Below, piece after piece: positions 41,120 through 50,261 of a DNA stretch of 64,000 bases. Origin of the DNA: Methanolapillus africanus. Its GTDB lineage: Archaea; Halobacteriota; Methanosarcinia; Methanosarcinales; Methanosarcinaceae. The DNA lies in the NCBI RefSeq assembly GCF_032714475.1, contig NZ_JAWDKD010000002.1, positions 46,052 through 110,051 of the forward strand. The letters are read 5' to 3'. The notes below the pieces were generated by a model, which saw only the letters and a program-made list of their open reading frames with translations, was not told the DNA's origin and made no database searches. The stretch's first letter is position 1; the number at the start of each line of letters is the position of its first letter. The translations under genes were made by a program, and so were the position numbers.

Positions 41120-42784
41120 ATGATCGGCATCCTCATCGTACTCATTTTCATCTACGCTTTTTTAAGCGGCAATCTGCATTTGTCTTTGTCCCTCGGTCCC
41201 GGAACCGGCGGCGAAGTGATCAGCATGCTGACTTTAATTTTGACGGTCGCGGTGCTTTTTGCCGTCGGATATTCTTTCTTTGAAGATTATAAACGGCGAA
41301 ATTACATTTACCAAATTTGGCTGTTCGACTACGCTTTTTGTCTGCTCGCCGTCGGATTGGTGTTTTTTTCATTCATATTGAACAACATCATCATCAGCGT
41401 GACCGTTTTTACGTTTTCGTTTCAAATCGCTAACGGATACTTCGTCTTAATCGTTGCTTTATTTTTGGGCGCCTTTTACTTGATTTATTCATTCACACGT
41501 CTCAGTTCGGTCAAAATTCTGCGGATGACGCCGTTTATCCGAAACCTGATTAAACAGCTCAACCGGGCCGATTATGAAACGTTTGTGATGGATTTGGACA
41601 CTTATTTCGACTCGATTTCAAGAACATATGACAGATTGGAACTTCGGGAACAGCTGCTTGCCCGGAAAAATATTCCGCTTTGGAAAGCTGACCGGAACTT
41701 GAAATCTCAAACCATCATCTTGTTCAACGACATTTTTGAAAATCCGGATCTTTTGACCTACATCGTCCGAAGAAACAGAATACTCACCATGAAACTTCTC
41801 CGCGTCCGGATTCCGAGAGATTATCCCAAAAATAAGTTGTTCAAAAAAATCACGGAAATCGCTCTGGACAACGACGTCAACTTGTTCGCTCTCCCGCCCG
41901 CCGGCGCGCACGTTCAGAGCAATCTGCAAAATTTCATTTATGAAGACGTGACCGAAAGTTCCGAAATCATCCGGCGCGATCACGAACAAAATCCTGGTAC
42001 GGACTTCAAAGCGGCAATGGCTGCGCAACGAAGAAACGGCTTTTCAAAAGATATGCTGGCGGCGTATACAGCCGGCACGATGGCGGTTTTGGCCGGCAAT
42101 GAAAATTTGTCGGACAAAACAGAAGAATACGAAATACGATGCGGATATTTCCTGTGCGGTTACCACTTGGCCCTCACGACCAAATTCATTCATGAGAAGC
42201 AGGATTTGGACTTTACAAGTGAATATTTCAATATTGAAAAGAATTATCAAGAGGCTCTGATTCATTATACGGACCGGCTGACGGAAAAATTGAAAAATAA
42301 GAAGAATCCGGAAAACAAAGATATATCGGCGTTATTGGACAAATTCTTTGAAACACATTTGGCCATTTTGTCCGCTTACATCCGAAACGGCGATTTCTCA
42401 AAAGAATCGTTCCCAAGAAACATTCTTGACTTGTCAATGACCCACTTGAACCGGATGATGAAAGCGTTGACGGCGGCGTCCATTTTGCCGCAGCCGGAAG
42501 GAACGGAACAAACCCAACCGGCGGATAGATCGAATCATCTTGACAAGTCGGATAACCGGATGATTGCGGAACTTGAAAATTATTTCCGATTCTATTTTGA
42601 GATGCTGACCATTCTGCAAAAAGAAGAATTAAAAGATGAATTCGCCGGCAAAAGCTTTGAAACCTTGAAAAAGACGATGGATTTTTCAAAGAAATATGAT
42701 GCCGATCAAGCGGCAGAAGAGATCGTCCGTTTGAGAAAAATTATTGACAACGATTTGAAAAAGAGAGGAAAAACACCTGAATGA
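41120..42784 (+). CDS. Large hypothetical membrane protein (about 554 aa)
   Basis: I do not recognise a family. Four membrane segments occur at about residues 1-20, 35-55, 70-95 and 105-135, followed by a cytoplasmic helical region of over 400 residues that starts FTRLSSVKILRMTPFIRNLI. A segment ILTMKLLRVRIPRDYPKNKL recalls a regulatory fold, but nothing is convincing. I choose ATG 41120 (CGGGGAAATT ahead); the TTG at 41096 is weaker. It follows the His-rich gene by 180 nt. Confidence 0.75.
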   Translation: MIGILIVLIFIYAFLSGNLHLSLSLGPGTGGEVISMLTLILTVAVLFAVGYSFFEDYKRRNYIYQIWLFDYAFCLLAVGLVFFSFILNNIIISVTVFTFSFQIANGYFVLIVALFLGAFYLIYSFTRLSSVKILRMTPFIRNLIKQLNRADYETFVMDLDTYFDSISRTYDRLELREQLLARKNIPLWKADRNLKSQTIILFNDIFENPDLLTYIVRRNRILTMKLLRVRIPRDYPKNKLFKKITEIALDNDVNLFALPPAGAHVQSNLQNFIYEDVTESSEIIRRDHEQNPGTDFKAAMAAQRRNGFSKDMLAAYTAGTMAVLAGNENLSDKTEEYEIRCGYFLCGYHLALTTKFIHEKQDLDFTSEYFNIEKNYQEALIHYTDRLTEKLKNKKNPENKDISALLDKFFETHLAILSAYIRNGDFSKESFPRNILDLSMTHLNRMMKALTAASILPQPEGTEQTQPADRSNHLDKSDNRMIAELENYFRFYFEMLTILQKEELKDEFAGKSFETLKKTMDFSKKYDADQAAEEIVRLRKIIDNDLKKRGKTPE

Positions 42785-42873
42785 TGTTGTTTTTCTGATT
42801 CAGAATTTCGTTGAATAACTCACTTATGATTCGTTTGTAATTGATTTAAATAAAAGCGAAATAAAAATAAAAG

Positions 42874-43224
42874 CGGGTCCGGCGAGTAAGCTCCCTTCTG
42901 TTCCTGTTCTCATCAAAACCAATCTTGTTTTGAATCCATTCGTTTCCGAAAGCGAACGGCGGCATTCAGCTATGCGTATTTGAACCTCGGGCGCGCTTTT
43001 GAATCAGCCGCGTTTTCCCGATGACTTGCACCTGCGGGGATTGACCGTTGCATCCGCGCGTCATGAGACCTCAATTTTTCATATCATCGCATTCATGACC
43101 CGGTATCGTTTCTGTGCCATTGCCCTGACTCTCGTCAGGCGTTCTTCACAAACGCCCGCAAATTCAAAAGACGGTGGGGAGACTTTCCTCAGGAGAATTC
43201 CCGAAGCCGCCCTGCCGCTCCCGC
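42874..43224 (-). ncRNA. rnpB: RNase P RNA
   Basis: A gene of about 350 nt read on the minus strand. It contains the universal GAGGAAAGTC (43181-43190 reversed), CACAGAAACGATACCGG (about 43100-43116 reversed), and AGAAGGGAGCTTACT near the 3' end. The ends pair to form P1: GCGGG at 43220-43224 with CCCGC at 42874-42878. This is the catalytic RNA that removes tRNA 5' leaders. It is GC-rich in AT-rich flanks. The open frames on both strands here are not genes. A TATA-like ATTAAATAC (43247-43255 reversed) lies 23-31 nt upstream. Confidence 0.93.
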
Positions 43225-43246
43225 GAAAAGGAAAATAGGTCTGAGA

Positions 43247-43255
43247 GTATTTAAT
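43247..43255 (-). promoter_or_regulatory. TATA-like element of RNase P RNA
   Basis: The minus strand reads AATTAAATACTC, centred about 27 nt before the predicted 5' end of the RNA, the spacing usual for archaeal promoters. Confidence 0.5.
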
Positions 43256-43276
43256 TGTTGGCAAATTGAATTGTAG

Positions 43277-43328
43277 TTTTGATATTCTGTTTTGATATTC
43301 TGTTTTGATATTCTGTTTTGATATTCTG
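43277..43328. repeat. Four-copy 13-bp tandem repeat
   Basis: TTTTGATATTCTG is repeated exactly four times, with a fifth partial copy (TTTTGCATTCAG) after it. It lies between the ATPase stop (43387) and the RNase P RNA promoter. Its role is not known. Confidence 0.85.
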
Positions 43329-43386
43329 TTTTGCATTCAGTTTTGAAATTGATATTCAATACGATCCAAGGGATATTCTCACGGAA

Positions 43387-44712
43387 TCACATGTCGTTCA
43401 TGGAAAAACCTTTCAGCGTCACGTCAAATTTCATCAAATCAGGAACGTGCTGAACTTTTTCATCCAAAAGATTCAGATCAATTTTATTCGGATTTCGTTT
43501 GATTTCCGCAACGATTGCCGTCCGGTCAAGCCGGTTGAGCGCAATCAAATCAATTTCAATTTTGCCTTTGTTGTCCCAGTAGCTCCCGATGTCGGTGATC
43601 CGTTCCGTTTCGGCGATTTTTTCCCGGAAATATTTTTCGAGCAGCAGACCGCTGTAAGAGTCATAATGATGTTGAATATATTCCAAAAGCAGATCATGCC
43701 GGTCCAATTCAATCAACTGCTGATTGGAAAAAATAAACCGGAACCAAAAGCGCAAATAATTGTCATGAATCCGCCACCGGGCTTTGCGGCTTTCCGGTTT
43801 TGAAAACATCGGCTTGTGTTTGGTGATCAAAGAATATTCTTTTTCCAAATTGACCAGGTAAGCGCCCGTATTTTTACCGAGTATGGAATCGATTTCGTTC
43901 TGCATGCTTTTTCCGGACGCGATGAGCTGAAGGATGGAAAAATAAGTCCCATATTCCTTGCCGAATTCGGAAATCAGCAGATCTTTTCCTTCAACCAAAA
44001 AGACAGAATCCGATGACGTTGCTGCTTGGAGCATTTTTTCCTGCGTGACTGCGCCGGCGTCCATCAGCAAAAAGATATATTTGGCAACGCCGCCCGTCAG
44101 AATGTACAAACAAAGCAAATCCTCCGGCGTATAAGATGGATTGTAATCGTTCAGAATTTCCTTCATGACGCCGACGGAAAACGGCTTTAAGATGATTTTG
44201 GACGTCAGGCGGCCGAACAGAGGTTCCTTGTTGTTTTCAAAGATTTTCATCATCAGAGAATAAATGGAACCGCATGCGATGAAATTTATTTTGGATCGGT
44301 CTTTGTATTTGTCCCACAGATCCTGAAGATCGCTGAAAATGGACGGGTTAATATTCTCAAATTCCTGAAATTCGTCAATGATGAGCGTGTAATGTTCCTG
44401 AGATGCATAAATCATCAGCTGCTCAAAAAGGTCGCGAAACGAAACAACCGACCCGAAAATCTTGAATCCCAGCAACTGCTGCTCAGCGTCCTTTTGAAAC
44501 TGGGCGCAAAGCAACGGCTCCGTTTTTCGCGACACAAACAAATAAAGATACTTTTGTCCTTTGACAGATTCCAGCAGAAGAGATGTTTTTCCGATGCGAC
44601 GGCGTCCAACGATCACCGTGAAACAAGCCTTTTTTTCAGATTGGCGGCGCGTTTGAGCCAACGCTGCCAGTTCTTTTTGCCGGTCATAAAATTTGACGGA
44701 ATCCAATGTCAT
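43387..44712 (-). CDS. Archaeal ATPase_2 / DUF234 protein
   Basis: This 441-residue archaeal ATPase has a Walker A VGRRRIGKTSLL, a Walker B YTLIIDEFQEFE, and the C-terminal DUF234 domain that resembles a nuclease fold (IEIDLIALNRLDRTAIVAEI, with E in AEIKRNP). Such proteins are common in archaea, often in mobile or variable regions; function is unclear, maybe linked to restriction-like or stress activity. ATG 44712 has GGAGATGA upstream. It is a lone gene between AT-rich gaps. Confidence 0.88.
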   Translation of the reverse strand: MTLDSVKFYDRQKELAALAQTRRQSEKKACFTVIVGRRRIGKTSLLLESVKGQKYLYLFVSRKTEPLLCAQFQKDAEQQLLGFKIFGSVVSFRDLFEQLMIYASQEHYTLIIDEFQEFENINPSIFSDLQDLWDKYKDRSKINFIACGSIYSLMMKIFENNKEPLFGRLTSKIILKPFSVGVMKEILNDYNPSYTPEDLLCLYILTGGVAKYIFLLMDAGAVTQEKMLQAATSSDSVFLVEGKDLLISEFGKEYGTYFSILQLIASGKSMQNEIDSILGKNTGAYLVNLEKEYSLITKHKPMFSKPESRKARWRIHDNYLRFWFRFIFSNQQLIELDRHDLLLEYIQHHYDSYSGLLLEKYFREKIAETERITDIGSYWDNKGKIEIDLIALNRLDRTAIVAEIKRNPNKIDLNLLDEKVQHVPDLMKFDVTLKGFSMNDM

Positions 44713-45047
44713 TCATCTCCGCGATTCATTCTCTCATGATTTAAATTTCAAATATTTAATAGTCATTTAATTAATGTGTATTAAGTTAATAGTCATTACA
44801 ATAATTAAACATTTCGAAACACGGGCATTAAAAATGAAAATGTTGAGACGACATGTGGGAGAAATGATTTAAAATATTATTTTAACTCGCGTTATCTTAA
44901 TGACCATTACAATAATAAAAATTGAGGGAACCGACAACGAAAATTAAAACACATAAATTTACAGCGGACCGGCGCGCGCGTTATGGCGATCATTATTCAT
45001 GACTCGACAAAAATACGCCTCTCGTTTTTGAAGAAAAATAAAAAAAG
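44713..45047. other. Gene-free spacer with near-identical repeats and a GC motif
   Basis: The gap holds two copies of a short repeat (TTAATAGTCATTACAATAAT near 44777 and CTTAATGACCATTACAATAA near 44898) and one GCGCGCGTTA motif. No gene is visible. The first repeat could act in the ATPase promoter. Confidence 0.55.
44966..44990 (+). repeat. GCGCGCGTTA intergenic motif, copy 6
   Basis: The block GACCGGCGCGCGCGTTATGG is followed by CGATCATT. It lies alone, about 60 bp beyond the purL terminator. Confidence 0.7.
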
Positions 45048-45074
45048 AATTGAATGAAATCATTTCATTCAATT
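45048..45074 (-). terminator. Terminator hairpin after purL
   Basis: AATTGAATGAAAT pairs perfectly (13 bp) with ATTTCATTCAATT around one base, and the minus strand continues in T-rich sequence. Confidence 0.7.
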
Positions 45075-45094
45075 TTTAAATTCAATTTTTAAAA

Positions 45095-47284
45095 TCAGTA
45101 AGCCTGTTGCTTGTAACCGAGTTTCATCGCTTTTTCAATGGAAGAAGCCGCTTCATCGATTTCCGCTTTGGTCAAAATAACCGTTGAGCTTGCCAATTTC
45201 ATCTTTAAGTCGGTGGCTTTTGTCGTCTTTCCGATTTCAACCGCCGGAACGCCTTTCAACATGTCCATGACTTTTGCGGGTTCTTTGGTGGTCAAAATGA
45301 CGCGAGCCGGAGATTCGGCAAACAAAACTTCATCCGCCGCGCCGGTTATCTTGGACAAGTCGACGTCAGCGCCGATGGCAGAGATCATTTTTGCCAAAGC
45401 GATCCCGAGACCGCCTTTGGAAATGTCGTGTGCGGAGGTGACGTTTCCGGAAGCGCAAACTTCTGCGGTTTTGGCGACAATTTTGTCGTAGTCAGCCGGA
45501 ACGGATGGAACGGTTCCCGCCGTTTCCATGCCGGAAACACGGTAATATTCGCTGCCGCCCATTTCCGCTTTGGTTGTTCCGATCAAGATGATGGTTTCGC
45601 CGTCATTTTTGAAGAAGGAGGACGGAACCGGTTTTTCAAAGGAAACAATGCCGAGAATACCAATCGCCGGCGTCGGAAGAATGGCGGTGTCGAACTCGTC
45701 GCTCTCGTTGTACAGGGAAACGTTGCCGCCAACAACCGGAATGTTTAATTTTTTGGCGGCGTCGGACAAACCGAGAACGGATTGTTTTAAAACCCAGTAT
45801 TGTTCCGGCTTTTTGGGATTGCCGAAGTTGAGGTTGTCCACCAAACAAAGACCGGAAGCGCCTTTCACGGCGACGTTCATGGCGTTTTCAATAACAGTAA
45901 TTGTGGCGCCGACGTACGGGTCCAAAAGACCGATGGCCGGTTCGCAGCCGCAGGTCATCGCAAATCCTTTTTTGTCGGTCACTTTCATGATGCCGGCGTC
46001 GCCGCCGCTTTCACCGACGACGGACGGAAGGGTTGTTTCCGTGTATTTTTCCCAAACACATTTGCGGGAAGCAAGGTTGTAAGAAGAAAGCATTTTAAAG
46101 ACAGATTGTTTCACCTCGTCCGCCGTTGCCGGAGATTTCGGTTTTTGAGCGACCAAGTCGGCTGACCTTGGTGCGGGCGCTTTGGAGGGCAGTTCGACTT
46201 TCGGAACGCCTTGGATTAAGAACCGAATCGGAAGAGAGGCTTCAACTTTGCCTTTGTATTCCACGACATATTCCTGTTCTTTGGTCAGGTAACCAACGTC
46301 TGCGGCCGGAACATCGTGCTTTTTCATAATGTCCAGAACAGTTTGGAGGTTTTCGGGTTTGATTTCCGCCAGCATTCTTTCCTGGGTTTCGGCCAGCATC
46401 ACTTCATAAGCGGTCATGTTGTCGTATTTGACCGGAACATTGTCTAAAATAATGCGGGCGCCGAAGTTGCCTTTGTCGGCCAGTTCGGACGTCGCGCCGG
46501 CCATACCGGCGGCGCCGAGGTCGCGGCAAGATTCCACGAGCCCTTTTTCGATAATTTCAATGGTGGCTTCAATCACGCGTCTTTCAAGTTCGGCGTCGCC
46601 GGCCGGAATGGCTGATTTTTCCGGAACTTCTTCATCTTCGCCCATGGCGTTGGACGCAAAGGAAGCGCCGCCGAGACCGTCTTTGCCGGTTTTGGAACCG
46701 AAAAGGAGAACGCGGTTGCCGGCCGCTTTGGAGACGGAAGTCATCACATGTTCTTTTTTACCGAGACCGACGCAAACGACGTTAACGAGCGGGTTTCCGC
46801 TGTAGCGGTCGTCAAAATAAGATTCACCGCGAACGGCTGCGACTTTGATGGTTTCGGAGTAATCGGCCGAGCCTTGTAAAATGTTGTCAAAAAGCCAGCG
46901 GTTTTTTTCGTTGTCCAACGGACCGACGTAAAACGGCGCGAGAACGGCGACGGCGCGCGTTCCCATAGAGATAACGTCGCGGACAATACCGCCGACGCCG
47001 GTGGCGGCGCCGCTGTACGGTTCGACGTAAGACGGGTGGTTGTGGCTTTCCATGGCCACCGAGAGAACGTATTCGTCATCGAATTTAATGACGGCCGCAT
47101 CGTCGCCCGGACCGATGAGGACGTTTTCGCCATCGGTTTTAAAATTTCGGAGCAAGACGCCGCTGGAGCGGTAGGAGCAGTGTTCGCTCCAAAGATTCAA
47201 AAAGCAGCCCTGTTCTAAAGTGTTGGGCTCACGACCTAATTTCTCAACGATCAATTTGTGATCTTCTGCGGGTAACATGGACAT
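45095..47284 (-). CDS. purL: Phosphoribosylformylglycinamidine synthase subunit PurL
   Basis: This small-type PurL (about 729 aa) makes FGAM from FGAR with ammonia from PurQ and needs PurS. Motifs are FLNLWSEHCSYRSSGVLLR, ESHNHPSYVEPYSGAATGVG, RDVISMGTRAVAVLAP, GLVESCRDLGAAGMAGATSE and GLCLVDNLNFGNP. I choose ATG 47284, as the frame farther upstream is AT-rich and not conserved; GGCTGAT lies before it. PurP elsewhere in the window is part of the same pathway. The gene stands alone with its own terminator. Confidence 0.95.
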   Translation of the reverse strand: MSMLPAEDHKLIVEKLGREPNTLEQGCFLNLWSEHCSYRSSGVLLRNFKTDGENVLIGPGDDAAVIKFDDEYVLSVAMESHNHPSYVEPYSGAATGVGGIVRDVISMGTRAVAVLAPFYVGPLDNEKNRWLFDNILQGSADYSETIKVAAVRGESYFDDRYSGNPLVNVVCVGLGKKEHVMTSVSKAAGNRVLLFGSKTGKDGLGGASFASNAMGEDEEVPEKSAIPAGDAELERRVIEATIEIIEKGLVESCRDLGAAGMAGATSELADKGNFGARIILDNVPVKYDNMTAYEVMLAETQERMLAEIKPENLQTVLDIMKKHDVPAADVGYLTKEQEYVVEYKGKVEASLPIRFLIQGVPKVELPSKAPAPRSADLVAQKPKSPATADEVKQSVFKMLSSYNLASRKCVWEKYTETTLPSVVGESGGDAGIMKVTDKKGFAMTCGCEPAIGLLDPYVGATITVIENAMNVAVKGASGLCLVDNLNFGNPKKPEQYWVLKQSVLGLSDAAKKLNIPVVGGNVSLYNESDEFDTAILPTPAIGILGIVSFEKPVPSSFFKNDGETIILIGTTKAEMGGSEYYRVSGMETAGTVPSVPADYDKIVAKTAEVCASGNVTSAHDISKGGLGIALAKMISAIGADVDLSKITGAADEVLFAESPARVILTTKEPAKVMDMLKGVPAVEIGKTTKATDLKMKLASSTVILTKAEIDEAASSIEKAMKLGYKQQAY

Positions 47285-47552
47285 GGATATCAGCCTTTTT
47301 TTTATGATTTGAATCAATTTTTTTGTTTTTGTCAAAAACAATAAAACACAAAATTAAGAAATAAATGATAATTTAAAAGGCTTGTCATAGCCAAAAAATG
47401 AATAGCGAATTGTCATATATTATATTGACAGAAATGGAATAAAAATCAAATATTCGGCGAAAAACAAAACAAAAACTATCATGATTTGTCAATTTGGATG
47501 ATGTTGGAGATAGATATAAAAGACTTCAAAGGATTGATAAAAGCAGAAATTT

Positions 47553-48413
47553 ATGGATATTCAAAAAGTTTTGGAGCAATACCGGTCGGGAGAGATTGAT
47601 TTAACGACCGCCGAAGAAAAAATTCGCTCCATGGGATTTTTAGCCGTGTCGGACATTGCCAAAATCGATACGTTCCGGTGCCGCCGGACCGGTGTTCCGG
47701 AAGCGGTGCTGGCCGAAGGAAAAAAGACCGCCAATCTGATTCAAATTGTGCGGGCGCAAGTTGACGCCAACGGCCGCGTTTTGGTGACGCGCGTGTCCAA
47801 GAAAAAATTAAAGGCGCTGAAAGATGAATTTGATTTTGTCGCAACGGGAAAAAACAGCACGACCTGCGTTGTTCATGACGGCAAAACCGAACGCAAAGCG
47901 GACGGCGGACTCGTCGCCTTTATTTCGGCGGGAACGGCCGATATTTCGGTTCTTGAAGAAGCGAAAATGACAGCGGAAGAAATGGGCTGCCGCACGATTG
48001 AAATTTACGACGTGGGCGTCGCCGGCTATCACCGCTTGATTTTAGAAATGAATAAATTGACGGATTTTAAACCGGATGCCGTCGTCGTGGCGGCGGGCCG
48101 GGAAGGAACGCTTCCGACGGTTGTTGCCGGCATGATTGACGCGCCCGTGATCGCACTTCCGGTGTCGACCGGCTACGGCGCCGGCGCCAACGGGAAAGCA
48201 GCTTTGTTGGCGATGCTGCAATCGTGTTCCGTCATCAGCGTTGTGAATATTGACGCCGGATTTGTGGCGGGCGCTTATGCGGCGCGCATTGCCAACCGAA
48301 TGGAAAAACTGAGAAATAAAAAATCCGCCTGTACGGAAAATGATATTGATATGGATGAAACAGACGGAAAAATCGTGACTCATAACTGTAAAAAGGGGCG
48401 CAAAAACAAATGA
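47553..48413 (+). CDS. larB: LarB, nickel-pincer cofactor synthesis (pyridinium carboxylase)
   Basis: This 286-residue protein carboxylates and hydrolyses nicotinic acid adenine dinucleotide to start the nickel-pincer nucleotide. The purE-like C-terminal domain has SAGTADISVLEEAKMTAEEM, YDVGVAGYHRLI, AAGREGTLPTVVAGMIDAPV and LPVSTGYGAGANGKAALLAM. The end is basic and hydrophilic (KKGRKNK). The ATG of larC overlaps its stop (ATGA). The third pathway gene, larE, is not in the window. Confidence 0.93.
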   Translation: MDIQKVLEQYRSGEIDLTTAEEKIRSMGFLAVSDIAKIDTFRCRRTGVPEAVLAEGKKTANLIQIVRAQVDANGRVLVTRVSKKKLKALKDEFDFVATGKNSTTCVVHDGKTERKADGGLVAFISAGTADISVLEEAKMTAEEMGCRTIEIYDVGVAGYHRLILEMNKLTDFKPDAVVVAAGREGTLPTVVAGMIDAPVIALPVSTGYGAGANGKAALLAMLQSCSVISVVNIDAGFVAGAYAARIANRMEKLRNKKSACTENDIDMDETDGKIVTHNCKKGRKNK

Positions 48414-49657
48414 AAGCATTGATCTTCGACCCGTTCTCCGGCGCGTCCGGCGATATGATGTTGGGCGCATTGATTGACTTAGGCGCCGACGCAGCCTTCA
48501 TTCAAAAATGTATTGAAGCGGTAACGGATGTTTCATTTTCGACCGGTCTTGTTTCTAAAAACGGCATTTACGCCGCCAAAGCCAACATTGAGGATGTTCA
48601 CGAAAACAATGCGCGGACTTATTTTGAAATCGTCGGTTTGATCCAAAACTCGGATTTGATTCCGGAAATCAAAGCGAACGCACTTTCTGTTTTTGAAATC
48701 ATTGCCAAGGCGGAGTCCCGGATTCACCACAAAACATTGGACCACCTTCATTTTCATGAAACGGGCCAAAACGACGCGATTGCGGATGTCGTCGGCTCTT
48801 GCGCCGGTTTTTATGATTTGGCGCAAAACCCAAAAACCGCTTACGAAACGATTCTTTGCAAACCCATCAACGTCGGCGGCGGTTTTGTCCGGTGCGCGCA
48901 CGGCGAACTTCCGGTTCCGGCGCCGGCTACGCTTGAAATTCTTCGAGCCGGCGGGCTGCCTTTTTTTGCGCGCGGCGACATTGAATTGCTGACGCCGACC
49001 GGCGCGGCGCTTTTGTCACATTTTGCAAAACCGGCGGCAGCCGTTTATGGAACGGAAATTTTAACCGGATACGGCGCCGGCTGTGCCGACACCAACCTGC
49101 CGAACGTTTTGAGGGCGTCGCTTGTTGAAACAGATGATGAAAACGGTATTGACGAGCAGACCGGTTTAAGCAGCCTGCCGGTTTTATCCAAAGAGCACAT
49201 CGAAATCCTGGAAACAAATGTCGACGACGTCACCGGTGAAATCATCGGCCATTTGATGGACGAGCTCATGGAAATGGGCGCCCGGGATGTTTCCGTGTCG
49301 CCGATTTTTATGAAAAAGGGGCGCCCGGCTCATTTGATTCGCGTCATCGCCAAACCGGCCGATTCGGAAAAGCTGGCGCGTAAAATCATTACGGAGACCG
49401 GATCTTTGGGCGTCCGCGTCATTCCGTCCAAGCACAGGCTGTCTGTTTTCAGAGAGATTAAATCGATTGAAATGGATTTTTCCGGTAAAAGCTACACGAT
49501 TCCGGTCAAAATCGCCCGGCTGCCGGAAGGCGGCATCGTTCATATTTCCGCCGAATATGAAAACTGCAAACAGATTGCCAAAGAAACTGGCCTTCCGCTC
49601 CAAAAAGTTATTCAAAAAACAGAATCGGACGCACAAGAAAAATTTGCCGGCGAATAA
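48410..49657 (+). CDS. larC: LarC, nickel insertase for the nickel-pincer cofactor
   Basis: This 415-residue enzyme uses CTP to insert nickel into the pincer nucleotide. The N-terminal FDPFSGASGDMMLGALIDLG, HLHFHETGQNDAIADVVG (His cluster), NVGGGFVRCAHGELPVPAPA and ETNVDDVTGEIIGHLMDELM are typical. No programmed frameshift is needed here: the gene is one frame. Larger Lar enzymes use the cofactor for lactate racemisation or related chemistry; which enzyme uses it here is unknown. Confidence 0.95.
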   Translation: MKALIFDPFSGASGDMMLGALIDLGADAAFIQKCIEAVTDVSFSTGLVSKNGIYAAKANIEDVHENNARTYFEIVGLIQNSDLIPEIKANALSVFEIIAKAESRIHHKTLDHLHFHETGQNDAIADVVGSCAGFYDLAQNPKTAYETILCKPINVGGGFVRCAHGELPVPAPATLEILRAGGLPFFARGDIELLTPTGAALLSHFAKPAAAVYGTEILTGYGAGCADTNLPNVLRASLVETDDENGIDEQTGLSSLPVLSKEHIEILETNVDDVTGEIIGHLMDELMEMGARDVSVSPIFMKKGRPAHLIRVIAKPADSEKLARKIITETGSLGVRVIPSKHRLSVFREIKSIEMDFSGKSYTIPVKIARLPEGGIVHISAEYENCKQIAKETGLPLQKVIQKTESDAQEKFAGE

Positions 49658-49669
49658 AGATTCTCTTCA

Positions 49670-49792
49670 ATGGCGAATCTTTTCGGTTTTTACTTTTTTA
49701 TATTCAAACGAAAGCGGCCGGACGAAAGAGAAAAGAAAGACGATCTGACGTTGTCCACGTTTGACGATATCGAAATATGCAAACAACGATAA
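49670..49792 (+). CDS. Possible small protein after larC (40 aa)
   Basis: A short frame from ATG 49670, 12 nt after the larC stop, encodes MANLFGFYFFIFKRKRPDER and then a charged tail ending FDDIEICKQR. Hydrophobic start, basic stretch and acidic end look like a small membrane-associated protein. There is no clear ribosome-binding site and no known family. I would treat it as a candidate only. Confidence 0.4.
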   Translation: MANLFGFYFFIFKRKRPDEREKKDDLTLSTFDDIEICKQR

Positions 49793-49872
49793 AAATTATT
49801 GAGCCTGTTTATTCTTTTCTGCGTTATTTTTATGGTTTTCCGAATGAATCGGCATGTTGACAGAACAGATAG

Positions 49873-49881
49873 GTATATATA
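49873..49881 (+). promoter_or_regulatory. Strong TATA box in gap after larC
   Basis: The sequence GGTATATATACCCC is palindromic and an excellent archaeal TATA. It is not upstream of any gene on either strand. On the plus strand it would start transcription at about 49900, at the 5' side of the structured region below. Confidence 0.55.
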
Positions 49882-49899
49882 CCCCTTAAAAGATTAGAA

Positions 49900-50056
49900 G
49901 CAATTGGGTAAAGGTAAATTAAATTGTTTTACACTTCTTTTCGTCTGACGACTTTTAAACCTCCGTAAAACAATCCTCTCTTTTATGAGACCCGCACGGA
50001 AAATGTTGCCCCCCAACAACATTTTCCACAGATTAAACTCAAACCGCTTATTTTTA
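49900..50056 (+). ncRNA. Candidate structured small RNA
   Basis: Two perfect hairpins lie downstream of the TATA box. Stem 1 pairs ATTGTTTTAC (49923-49932) with GTAAAACAAT (49965-49974). Stem 2 pairs GGAAAATGTTG (49998-50008) with CAACATTTTCC (50017-50027) around CCCCCCAA. A T-rich end CTTATTTTTATTG follows. No protein frame fits. The C-rich loop could pair with ribosome-binding sites. Exact ends and the strand are predicted, not known. Confidence 0.5.
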
Positions 50057-50058
50057 TT

Positions 50059-50071
50059 GATAATGATTATC
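50059..50071. promoter_or_regulatory. Palindrome GATAATGATTATC
   Basis: This 13-nt palindrome with a central G resembles metal-regulator boxes of the Fur/DtxR kind. It lies just past the small-RNA candidate and does not precede any gene, so its role as an operator is uncertain. Confidence 0.3.
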
Positions 50072-50261
50072 GTTTAAAAGAGCTGTTTTGAACATTCCGT
50101 TTTGAAAAAGACGAGAAAATTTGGCGTTAAAACATAAAAATAGATAAGATACGCCTTCTTTTTTTAAAATCCATTTTAATTGATATGATCATGCCTTTTT
50201 ACCGGCAGATCATATTCTTAAAACATAATCGGAAAAATGATGAGAAGAAAATCGGTTGATG

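Noticed and set aside
42999..43238. Plus-strand frame of 79 codons
   Set aside because: It is antisense to the RNase P RNA, whose conserved bases explain the sequence.
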